Shown: piece after piece, positions 1 through 16,709 of the stretch
Layout: the number at the start of each line of letters is the position of its first letter
Position numbering within the stretch: position 1 is the first letter of the stretch
NCBI GenBank assembly: GCA_023846275.1
Contig: CM043868.1
Span: 8,699,653 to 8,763,652 of the forward strand
Source of the DNA: Vanilla planifolia
Lineage: Eukaryota > Streptophyta > Magnoliopsida > Asparagales > Orchidaceae
DNA length: 64,000 bases
Direction: 5' to 3'
Notes under the pieces: model-generated
What the model was told of the DNA's origin: nothing
The model's input: only the letters and a program-made list of their open reading frames with translations
Databases searched by the model: none
Translations under genes and position numbers: made by a program

Positions 1-3000
1 CTAGATTGTTGATACTTGGTTGTCATGTATCTTTTCTATAAGAAATTATGAGCTATTAGTTTCTAGTTGAGCTTTGTTGAAAATAAATCCATCATTTCTT
101 CTAATGTTATAAGTCTAAGATCATTTTCATTAGTTGGGAGGCTTAATTTATTCTAAGATTTCTAATGATACATGTGGTTGCCCTCTTTATCACTCCATAA
201 GAACCAAATCATGCTTTTTTTTAATTTTTTGTAAAATTGAGTTGGGTGGAGTCATTGTCATCAAAATAAATAATGTAATTAATATATAAACAAGTTTATA
301 GCTTATGAAATAAAATTATAATAAAAAAATTTGGTTTTCTTAAGACATTATCTTTCAGCATATGTGGAAAATACTTGGATAGCCGCTTTTACTCTATGCA
401 GGCTAGATACACGCAGGTCTAAGACTTATCTTTATTGGATATTGGCACCATGATTATAATGTGACCTCTTTGGATACTCATGTGTACTATATGCAAAGTA
501 GCTAAGTGTTGTTTTATGACCTTACACCTTTATGAAAGATTTGATATTTGCACTAGCCTTTTTGATAGGTTGTTAGGTATTTTTTACCTCTATTTATTAA
601 TGGATGATGGCTTTATTTATATCTACGGGCATAGCATAAGAAGAGATAATTTGGATATAGATGATAAATTTGCATACATAGCAAGGATAATGGTCAAATG
701 ATAAATAAATCTTTAAATAAATGAGATACATGAAAAATATATTATCTTGCTAATTATAAGAAAAATCTAGAATAAGCCACAAATATAGAGATGTAATATA
801 TAACATTTTTATTATTATAAAATGGATATTGTTTATCATGTTATTTTTGATATATTTGTTTATTCAAGTTTATCTTATTATTATTTTATTACATTATTAA
901 TTTTTATATTAAGCTCAATAAATACCTATTAGTAGTTATATCATAAGTCATACTTCCACTTCAGATTAAGATAAAGATTATGATGAGATGAATGGTGATC
1001 ATACTCACTAGTTGGTATAGCTAATAGAGTTTAGATATTTTGGTTATTTACTTTTTGAGTTATCCCATTATGTTGTACTTTGATGATAAGTTCATATTAA
1101 CTATAATTCTTTATATATTATGGCTTGATATGGTTTATCTATGATTTGGATTTTTATATGTGGACATTCTACTTTAGATGTTTTAAATAAAAGTAGATTA
1201 TATTTTAATTCTATTAGATATATATAACATCATTGGATTTTGTATGACTTGGTTTTTATCTCATTATCAAGGCCCCATATAAGGAATGATACATGTCCTC
1301 TTGCATCAGTAGCTATGTTATTTCTTTATTATTATTAATTATATGAATATGTTTGGTACAAGGACAACCTAGATATAGTTGCTCCTTCACTTTCTCCTTT
1401 GTCTTTTCTCATGATTTTCTCTCATTAGTTCTAAAAACCCCATACATTACTTCCTAACCATTTCAAAACCCTCTCTTTCTCTCTCTTAACTATTCAAATC
1501 TTTTAATAGACATGTCTCTTAAACTCCATGATCTTCTTTTTCCCTCCAACAATTGCAACCTATGCTTTTCCTAGTGGTTTCTCGACACTTTATTATCACC
1601 CTTTCATTTCCTTACTTATTTGTTAAAACTAAGGATTTTAGAAAATAAAATAAAAAATCAAATTTTTATTAAAACATAAATTTTATAATTTATCCTTATA
1701 TCATTTGATTCAAATAACCTCCAAATTTTCATTTATATGATTCTCCTTAGCATGTTTTACCCATAAACAAATTTTCCTTATTTTTTAATATCATTTAATT
1801 TTATTAATAATTTTTTTTAATCTAATAATCATTATAATAATTATGTTATTATTTTTTTGTAATTATTTGGCCTTTTATTTTATGATCATGATATTTTCTA
1901 TTGTACTTTTGTGGATGACTATCACAAAATCAAGTTATTGATCACTAATGAATAGTTGAAGTATTTGTATATAGATATTAGTTATTATATGTAGTTGATG
2001 ATTGAATATGGGTAAGGCTCATGCACTTTGAATTAGAGGAACATTAAAAACTTGTGCTCAAACTTTTGGCTTAACTTGTATATCATGGAGCTATAATCCT
2101 AGCTCTTAGTGGAGTGGTTGCCCTTTTAAAGTTACTTTCAACACAACTAATTATTTTAATCTATTAATATTTTACTTTGTATTTATTGGTAACTTAAAAA
2201 TATTTTAATACATCATTTTGCTAAAGGATTTTTTATAAGTATGAAGAAAACTTCATATTTATGAGTACACATTCCATTTCCTCTTAGAGTTTGTAATATA
2301 CAAAAACTTAGTTGTGATCAAACATGTTTGATTAATATATCATATCGGTAAGACCTTTTCATGTTATTATAATTTTGTCATAAGATATATTAATCATACA
2401 TGTTTGATCACAATTAAGTTTATATACAATAAAATCCTTATCATAGACAACTATAATTACTTATGTAAAAAATAAATTCATAGCATTGTACAAATATGAT
2501 ATCTATATTAGATGAGTATAATCATTTATTTGTTAAGCCTAATTATTGTTAGTCTATATTAATATATGATGACAACCCTAATATTGCACTTGTATGTTAT
2601 GTCCTTATGAGACACTTAGGACAAATCTAGTACAAAGATGATATACTATTATGATAGTTTATCATAAGTATATAATTATCTATTTGAGTCTAGTTTAACT
2701 AATTAATATATGATCATATAATAGTTCATTCTTATATGATTATATCATACAATATTATCTTAAGAGCTTGGCTTTTATTGAAAATAAATATCATATAGTA
2801 TTGATCTTCTATCAAACATGTATGATTTATTTAAGCTCTAAAAAAGAATTATATTATACTTGTATGATTTATTATATATTCTATTATGATATATATAGAA
2901 CTTAAGTGCTTTATTATGTATTGGATAATCGAAAAGATCATAGTTCAACTCTTATCATCATAGTATGATGGTTACCGTATACTAATATGAAATATATTAC

Positions 3001-5180
3001 CATAACCTATAATAACTAGTTGGTTTGCCTAAAAACTCCCATTATAATAATTTTAGTTTCTTTGTTTGCATCTAATTCACTTGCTCATATAAAATAGATA
3101 AAGAATACAATAAAAATTAATTATGATTCTTAAATTACAACATCATTTGAAAAATCATTAAAGAAAAATTACTTAAATATGGGTTATGCTACAATCTAAG
3201 GAGGAATCATTCTATTGCTAAATTCATTTTACTCTCAACTTGTTCTTTCATTTGCTTTGTATTGAAACAAACTTTATCTTGTTTGGTAATACCTCTTACA
3301 TTATTTAGCTAATGACTAAGTGAATGATATAATCTTTATGAGTTTTGTTATGTTTTAAGTGTTGTAATAATTGTAAAGCTACTATATTTATTTCTCTTGT
3401 AAGGTGTACCCCCTTTGGCTTTGTAAAAAGGGTGTGTTTAGTAAGATTTACCTTACCATCTATAGCAAAAGGAAGTGATTTGTTAGTCAAAGCCCTCTCA
3501 GATAAGATTTGCATGCTCTTTAACTTTACTTGATTTGCATGCTTTATTTGACTTATTACATCACAAAAAATGCTACAAATATAAAACTAAAGAATATTTT
3601 TGCATAAAATTAAAAGCAATTAAGTTTCACATTAACAATACTTTGTAAAATCATTTGAGTTAGTCAAACTATTTTGATAAAGCAAAAGATTTGATTACTA
3701 CTCATACTTCTCTTTGAAATTAAGTAGTTTTAAAAGCTCAAAATTCACTCTCTCTCTTGTGTTTATTGATTACTTATAACCTCTACACTTTCTTCCTATG
3801 TTATAAAATTTAATACTAAACTTCTCTGTAAATTTTACATCAAGGGCCAATTTCATATCTTTTTCACTCTATTTGATTTTTGTTACATTTTTTAAACAAC
3901 ATCCCAATTTTAAAAACTTAAATAATTATCTAGTTTATTTTAAGCATGATCTTAAGATTTACAACTAGACAGTTTTGATTTTCATCAACTTGGTATCCTT
4001 GAGTTCTTTATAAAATATACATTTATTTCTATAGTTCATCTCCTTCATTTTAAGTTCATAACTCTTTTTTAGTGATGTATTATTTTTTAAAATAAAATAA
4101 ATTTATTAAGAATTCATAATGACTATAAAATTACTAATGGATTTACTTACTTCTAAAGATGATCAAAATTTTCCCTTCCTCGGGACCTTTGATCAATCAT
4201 GTAATCATTATTTTTCTACAATTAAGCATCTAATAAATTTTAAATTTCAAAAATAATTTTTTAAAAACTTTTCCAACTTTTATGATGTTTATACTTATGA
4301 ACTTCATCCAAATCAAGCTACACCCTTTTTGGAAACCTATTGATCTAAACCGTTACCCCTTAGAACCTTGTACTTTTCCATTCCACTTTTAAGCTTTATT
4401 TCTAGATAGCTAACTTTAATCTTTGGCCTAAGAAAACTTTATTTGTTTATTTTTATGAAGACTTTATGTTTCCTTTTTCATTTGTGTCATGCAACAATAC
4501 TAAATGTATGTATTGTATACACAAATAAAAATGCATAATATAAACATGATGGAATTCATTTTTAAAAAATTATCAGACTCATTAGTAAGTACAATCAAAG
4601 TATAGAAATAAACAATTGAATTACAATACATGAAACATTAAGAAAATCACCATAATTTACATAGTATTCTAGTTGTAGAGTCCTCACCATTTATTTATAT
4701 TTATAATGTGATAAATATAAAAAACCATTACCTTAACATTATTTTTTTCTTTAAAATAATTTTTCATTTAATATGTGTATGATAAAACTCCATTTTTATA
4801 TGTAAATCACTTAATTTGAAAATAATACTAATTTATTAAAAAATAATTCCTAAATAATCTTTTTGAAGAATTTCTATCTTATAGTACAAAGATACCATAA
4901 ATTTAAAAATCTATTTTTCATCAAACTGATAATGAAAGAACTTAACTACAAATCTCAAAATAATTGTTTCACTTTTTTCTAATTTTATACCACTAAAACT
5001 AAAGTACAAAGTAATGATATGTTTAGGAGAATTGGAATGACCTAATTTAAGGTTAGGAAGGCAACAGGAAGAAGAAATGAAGATGAAAATGATAATGGAA
5101 AATAATCTAAATGATAATGATAGGGACCATTGAAGGTGAGTTCTTACACATTATCATATTTTATTACAATAGACCAATCA
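1..5180. other. Gene-free AT-rich intergenic DNA
   Basis: I see no coding sequence here. The longest open frames are 60-75 codons, start at random ATGs and resemble no family I know. Around 2.3-3.0 kb the sequence has many variants of a CATATAGTAC / GTATGAT-like motif. The same motif style recurs near 51-53.5, 61.5-62 and 63.4-63.9 kb, so this is probably decayed LTR retrotransposon sequence. The 1.38-1.6 kb stretch is pyrimidine-rich. The inverted repeat is listed separately. Confidence 0.6.
2307..2418. repeat. Inverted repeat, 35-bp arms, 42-nt loop
   Basis: The left arm is 2307-2341 and the right arm is 2384-2418. The reverse complement of the right arm matches the left at 33 of 35 positions, counted by hand; both begin CTTA and contain TTGATTAATATATC-like ends. 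A transcript from either strand could fold into a long near-perfect stem. It could be a foldback element, a MITE core, a small-RNA precursor or an inverted pair of the LTR-type motifs seen nearby. No coding frame covers it. Confidence 0.75.
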
Positions 5181-5189
5181 ACCTATAAG

Positions 5190-5900
5190 TCCTCATGGTA
5201 GGTTTGGGGGGAGGGGTCCTTACCTTCCTCGACCACTTTTTGGTTGAGGTTCTAATTGAGATGGGTGTGCTTTCATGTGTCTTCCTCAATTTAATGAAAA
5301 TCTTCAAAGGTAAGCCCAAAATTATTTTTGATGAAGAAGAAATTAGTAAAATTGCTTCATCATTCAAGCTTGTGTTAATTGAAAAATTTCATGTGGGTGC
5401 CTCAATATTAAAATCATCTGATTAGCAATTAATAAAATTGAAATTTTAGGTGACTTTATGGTGGGATCTTTAGAAAATCAACATGTACTTAATAGATTTG
5501 ACAAGCAAGAAAATTATTTGTGATGTTGGATTCATTAGGCATATAACATTGTTGAGTTTTAAGTGAGGATCTTTAAGTGGTATCCTAAGTTTCACTTGAA
5601 CATTGAACCATCAGTAACTCTGGTTAGAGTATCATTTGAGAATCTATGATACATTTTTTAATAAGTTAGCATTGTACTCCATAGAACCTGCAATTGATAA
5701 TGCTCTAAAAGAAAATATGGCTACTATTAATCTAACTAAACTAAGCATGGCCAAGATCTGTGTTGAAGTGGATCTAATGAAGTACTTACCTAGTTGCAAA
5801 ACCTAAATGGATTCTAGCAATGAAATCAGTATGATAATTTACTGAGTTACTTCATGGATTGCTGTAAGCAAGGTCACACCTCTCTTAAATATAAACACAA
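5190..5900 (+). pseudogene. LINE ORF1 remnant (DUF4283 plus zinc knuckle)
   Basis: This is a broken copy of the first ORF of a plant L1-type LINE, a nucleic-acid-binding protein. An open stretch at 5195-5425 contains FDEEEISKIASSFKLVL, the usual opening of DUF4283. In other frames come MVGSLENQHVLNRFDKQE, then RIFKWYPKFHLNIEPSVTL at about 5557-5615, then NLTKLSMAKICVEVDLMKYL at about 5729-5790. The last follows the family pattern RPSVARVCVEVDLLKPLP. Near 5850-5890, DCCKQGHTSLK resembles the zinc knuckle CxxCxxxGHxxxxC with some Cys lost. At least three frame changes and several stops make it non-functional. It lies just upstream of the endonuclease remnant in the same orientation, as expected for one element. 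Confidence 0.8.
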
Positions 5901-6559
5901 AAATGGCACCTAATATGCAAGCTACAACAAAGGCTCCCAAAGCACCAACAAATGTGGAGGAAAGAAATCTGAATAAGCTGCTATCTATGAATGGGACTAA
6001 TATACTGAATGAAAAGTCATTGTAATCTGACACTTTCATGTCAAATAGGTATGTTGCATACAAAATCAATAGGGCTCACCCACATTATTCCACCCCAAGC
6101 CACGAATATAAAAAATTTAAATAGGTTGTCTGATATAGATGACAACATAATTAGGCACTACTTGAGGAAGAGTAAGGTCTTCAATCAATTGTCACGGAAC
6201 ATCATGTAGTTTTGAACTAGACTATTGATGATTACATTGCTCGTTAAAAAGCCTAAAGAAAGGATAAATAAGTAAGTTTAGTTTCTTCTTAAAAAGCCTC
6301 TTAGGACAAAGAATATATTGTAATGCAATCTAAAGAGGAAGATTCATCCTAGTTTAGAACAAGTGCTCAAAGAGAAAGTTTAATAGAAATAGTTGAATCT
6401 AAAAAGGATTTATAAAAGTGCTCGATCTTTTCAAAAAGTAAACTGGATGCATCTTAACGAATAGCATCCTAGTTTGGAATAGGAGTGGTGTAATAAATAA
6501 GAGTTTGGTAAGTTGACTGAGTCATCTAATTAAAACAAAAAATATAGTTATAATTACTC

Positions 6560-7365
6560 TCATGGAACCTATGACTCATAATAGCAAATTGTCTGTACTT
6601 GTTAAAAGACTTGATTTTGACCATTATGTTAAGAACACATCCAATATAATCTAAGTATTTTGGAAGGGTAGCATCCATTATCAAAACACATATTCATGGA
6701 TAATATAGAGGAGAAAAAAGTTACATTATGTACTTCATTTATGCTAAAAGCTCAAGGGTTGTACAAAGGGCACTTTGGCATAATTTGAATCAAATTGTAG
6801 AGGAAATTAATTGGCCATGTCTTGTAGAATGTGACTTTAATGTAATAACTTCAATTAAGGAATGCAAGTGACCCTCCAATCTTAAACTTAAAGTATGTAT
6901 GAATTCAAGAATTGCATCAATCAATGCAATTTAAGAGATTTGTTATTCATAGAGCCTTTATTTAAATAAGTAGGGAAAAGGAAGAGCAAATGCATCTAGA
7001 AAAGGTTAGATAGGTTATTAATGAATCAAGCATGGATAGATCAATTTTCTCCAATAACAATGCAACATTTATGTAGAATTGGATTAGACCACTCTTCTTT
7101 ATTTTTTTGATTAACTAAGGAACTTACTTTTGGACCCAAGTAGTTCAAATTTTAGAACATGTGACTAAAGAAACTAAAATTCACCAAAATTGTAAAAGGT
7201 AATTACTTAATATGGACTTACTTCTCTAGCATGTAGGCCATAAAATTTAAATTAATAAGATTAAAAGTTTACCTTAAACGATGGAACAAAACTACTTTTG
7301 GCAATATTTTTCACTCAATAAAAATGGCCAAATACATGGTAAGGGTTAAAGAAGCTCAATTTTAA
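6560..7365 (+). pseudogene. LINE ORF2 endonuclease domain remnant
   Basis: The start of LINE ORF2, encoding the nicking endonuclease, can be followed through several frames. FIYAKSSRVVQRALWHNL at about 6734-6787 matches the plant LINE pattern (V/F)VYAxxxxxxRxxLW. LVECDFNVI follows at about 6820-6846; the family has GDFN here, so the Gly is now Cys. RLDRLLMNQAWIDQF (about 7005-7050) and LDHSSLF (about 7083-7103) correspond to the RLDRxLxNxxW and SDHxPL blocks; the Ser of SDH is Leu. RWNKTTFGNIFHSIKM (about 7280-7327) fits the linker before the reverse transcriptase. Stops occur throughout. It cannot encode an active enzyme. Confidence 0.8.
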
Positions 7366-7407
7366 GAAAATCAAAGAGAGGAGACAAGACGAGCTTGTAA
7401 GGCCAAT

Positions 7408-13280
<5,873 letters not shown>

Positions 13281-13283
13281 ATA

Positions 13284-13306
13284 ATATATATATATATATA
13301 TATATA
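13284..13306. repeat. (TA)n microsatellite, about 23 bp
   Basis: Short perfect TA run in AT-rich DNA, about 130 bp upstream of the three-copy tandem array. Confidence 0.8.
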
Positions 13307-13436
13307 AACTTTATATAAGTCTCATACATGTCCTACTAAAATTAAATAAAAACTCAAAATATTAAGTAACTAATAAACTAAAATAACTCATATATATGCT
13401 TATTATACTCCATTATCTATAAAGTAATCTATTTTA

Positions 13437-15071
13437 GACATTGGATATCTTACATCCTATGTTCATTTCAATATCAATTTTATGGTGCAACCTAGCATCG
13501 CTTTCCCTTAAAGCTAGACTCTATCTTGTTTGAACAATGGTCATAGATATTATGTATTTTTTATGTTATTTTTTCCCTCTACCAAAGTTATTCTCAAAAG
13601 ATTAATTTTTTTAACATACCTTGACCTAAAGATTTTGGGGGTTGGAATGCTCCTAATACTATCAAAATCAAACAACGCACAACATTAAGGTCTTGGACAG
13701 TTCTCTAGGATTGTTGTCATTGAGTTATTCGACATACACCATGTTTATTAGACAACTTCAATTGGTCTTTTGGAATTGGCAATCCATTAATTGTTAGTCT
13801 TTGCTATAGTCAATTTTATAAATGATCAATTGCAAACTTGTTATAGAATAGAGATTTGTTTTTATTTCTTTCCAAGCTCGAGGTGCATAAGAAGAGTATA
13901 TAAGATCTAATAATATCTTATTCTCAAATAAGGAGAACACCAATCAAAATTGTTTGAATAGTTTATTTCTTGACAAGATAAGTATATTAGATTTCTTACA
14001 TCCTATGCTCATTTAAATATCAATTTTATGGTGCAACTTAGCATCACTTTCTTTTGGAGCTAGACTCTATCTTGTTTAAAGAATGGTCATAAATATTATG
14101 TATTTTTGATGTTATTTTTCCCTCTATCAAAGGTAGTCTCAAAAGATTTTTTTTTGACATACCTTCACTTTAAGATTTTATGGGTTGGGATGCTCCTAAT
14201 ACTATCAAAATTAAACAATGCACAAAATTAAGGGCTTAGAGAATTCTCTAGGATTATTGCCATTGAGTTATTGGATATACACCAAGTTTATTAGACAACT
14301 CCAATTTGTCTCTTGGAATTGGCAACCCATTAATTGCTAGTCGTTGCTATAGTCGATCTTTTAAATGATCTATTACAGACTTGTTATAGGATAGAGATTT
14401 GTTTTTAATTCTTTTCAAGCTCTAGGTGTACAAGAAGAGTATATAAGATCTAATAATATCTTATTCTCAATTAAGGAAAACACCAATAAGAGTTGTTTGA
14501 ATAGTTTATTTCTTAGCAAGATAACTACATTGGATTTCTTACATTCCATGTTCATTTAAATATCAAATTTATGGTGCAACCTAACATCACTTTCTTTTGT
14601 AGCTAGACTCTATCTTGTTTAAACAATGGTCATAGATATTATGTATTTTTTATGTTATTTTTCCCTCTACTAAAGTTATTCTCAAAAGATTAATTTTTTG
14701 TGACATAACTTGACTTAAAGATTTTGGGGGTTGGGATGCTCTTAACACTATCAAAATTAAACAATGCATAACGTTAAGGGCTTGAAGAGTTTTCTAGGTT
14801 TATTGTCTTTGAGTTATTGGATACACACCAAGCTTATTAGACAACTCCAATTTGTCTCTTGGAATTGGCAACCTATTAATTGCTGGTCTTTGTTATAGTC
14901 GATCTTTTAAATGATCTATTACAGACTTTTTATAGGATAGAGATTTGTTTTTATTTCTTTCCAAGCTCTATGTGCACAAGAAGAGTATATAAGATATAAT
15001 AATATCTTATTCTCAATTAAAGAGAAACCCAATTAGAATTGTTTGAATAGTTTATTTCTTGACAAGATAAT
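13437..15071. repeat. Three tandem copies of a ~545-bp unit
   Basis: Copies run about 13437-13983, 13984-14526 and 14527-15071. The landmark TACATCCTAT occurs at 13451 and 13997 and, as TACATTCCAT, at 14540, giving periods of 546 and 543 bp. Each copy carries the same ordered landmarks: GCTAGACTCTATCTTGTTT, TTGGGATGCTC, CTTGGAATTGGCAA, AGAGTATATAAGAT and GTTTGAATAGTTTATTTCTT. Copies differ by scattered substitutions and small indels. No unit has a long open frame. The unit could be a satellite seed or an internally amplified piece of a retroelement. Confidence 0.9.
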
Positions 15072-16376
15072 TAGGAGATTCTTAACTTCATTTTTTATAT
15101 TCATATTGAGTAGATATCCTCTAATTACATCAAGTTTATAATTGGGTATAACTTTTTCCATGAAGAATGCTATTCATTTGTTTCATTTTACTCAAATTAT
15201 TCCAACAACAAACTCATCAAGTATAAGCATTATAAAGTGCAATTCAACATTTTTTTAGTTGGCTATTCAATAACATTTAAAAAAACATTGATAAACTGAA
15301 GTGACTTAGGATAGGTCTCTTGACATTATATCCAACTTCATCTTTTAGAGGCCAAGTCTCATAACCATATGTTTGTCTAATGCTTATTCTTCACAATGAT
15401 CCTTCATACTAAAACAACATCATGCTCCTCCAACCTTAATTACATCATTGATGCCCATAAAAATGACACCTATCCAACCACCATTTTGGATAAAATCTTT
15501 TCTGCTTTAATGCTCTACTTCATCTGGTGAGGGCATAATCAAAGATTATTTTGAAGATCTAGAACTTTGTTTAATGATTATTACCTATAATAATATGTGC
15601 TCTATCTTTAACAAACATAATTCAATATTGTGAAATTATCAAACATTCAAAGACCAAATCAAAATCAATAATCATTTGATATCATACTTGATATGGCCAT
15701 CAACTTCTATCTTTTACAATGCAAATTGTTTTTGTTAATTAGGACCATCACCTAAAAGGCATTATTTTTACCTTTTCAAAAGGAAAACATCATACCTATC
15801 ATATTGAATCACACTAATACATTATCAAATTGTATCACCACAAGTGTAACGTATCAATTGATACATACAAACACAACCCTAAAAAATTTACTAATAAAAG
15901 AAAACTATATCTATCATGCCATATCACCATGAATATATATTATCAAGTAATCATTCCTAGTGTACTATTGAAAGCATATCATACAAAACATATCATATTA
16001 ACTCCAAGTTTATACCATAATTAAGAAACATCTCGATAAAATAAAAGACATTGAAGATATAATTTATAAAACGATTGATGATTGATGATCACAAACCAAA
16101 CAACAATACTAACAGCTGAATTTTTAACCCATAGAAAATAAAAGCCCTTTGCAGCCGCACCTGATGGCCAAATAGGTTCCTTGTGTGAAGTTTTTTTGCA
16201 GATACATGCTATAAAAACTAATCTTTTAAATGCAAACCCAAAGAGTTCTTGATAGGTAAGGAATCATATCATGTTATATCTCCTTCATTTTAGCTTTTGA
16301 TGAGAATAAGTAACACGTTGCAATAAGATGGGGAAAAAAGTTAACAACCAACTTACAGAAGAAAAATGTTGCGTTC
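15072..16376. other. Spacer between tandem array and SIG1 3' end
   Basis: No recognisable gene. The part just after the array (about 15070-15500) has no obvious repeat. The last few hundred bases lie downstream of the sigma factor's stop codon and may include transcript 3' end and termination sequence. Confidence 0.4.
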
Positions 16377-16382
16377 TTTATT
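16377..16382 (-). terminator. Candidate poly(A) signal of SIG1
   Basis: On the minus strand this reads AATAAA, 43 nt past the stop codon at 16425. It is the nearest canonical plant polyadenylation hexamer. The AT-rich context yields many near-matches further on, so the true cleavage site is not fixed by sequence alone. Confidence 0.4.
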
Positions 16383-16424
16383 TCTTTCAATTTCCTATAA
16401 TGATGGGAAAAATTCCTATACAAT

Positions 16425-16709
16425 CTAACAGAAGCACAGATATTTTCCTAAGTCCTTAGTTCTCTTCTTCTTCTTCAGTTTCCTAATGGCACATGACTCA
16501 ATCTGTCGTATTCTCTCTCTGCTGACACCCATCATTTCACCTATCTCTTGTTGTGTCTTCAATCTCCCACCCTCTAATCCAAACCTCCATTTAATTACCT
16601 GCTTTTCCCTTGGGTTCAAGTAATCCAAAACTCTGTTAAGTTCATCCTTCATGGATTGTCGCACCAGAATATCCTCCGGTGTTGATGCTTCTGGATCTCC
16701 AGTTACTTC
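16425..16709 (-). CDS. SIG1: SIG1-like exon 7 (region 4, stop)
   Basis: The exon is 285 bp with 94 codons plus TAG. The acceptor is ATTTTCTTTGCAG. EVTGDPEASTPEDILVRQSM leads into region 4.1 (LNPREKQVIKWRFGLEGGR) and region 4.2 (TQQEIGEMMGVSRERIRQIE), the -35-binding helix-turn-helix, then a basic tail KLKKKKRTKDLGKYL. The recognition-helix residues Arg-Glu-Arg and the following RQIE are intact. The protein ends with a short Cys-containing tail, CFC. Confidence 0.93.
   Translation of the reverse strand, partial: EVTGDPEASTPEDILVRQSMKDELNRVLDYLNPREKQVIKWRFGLEGGRLKTQQEIGEMMGVSRERIRQIESCAIRKLKKKKRTKDLGKYLCFC

Larger units (their letters stand above)
5190..7365 (+). mobile_element. Truncated L1-type LINE remnant
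   Basis: An ORF1-like part (5190-5900) and an apurinic-endonuclease-like part (about 6560-7365) lie in order on the plus strand. This is the 5'-to-3' order of a plant non-LTR retrotransposon. The reverse transcriptase that should follow is absent: homology stops at about 7365, close to a long (TA)n tract. I saw no target-site duplication or poly-A tail. The many stops and frameshifts indicate an old, dead copy. Confidence 0.75.
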
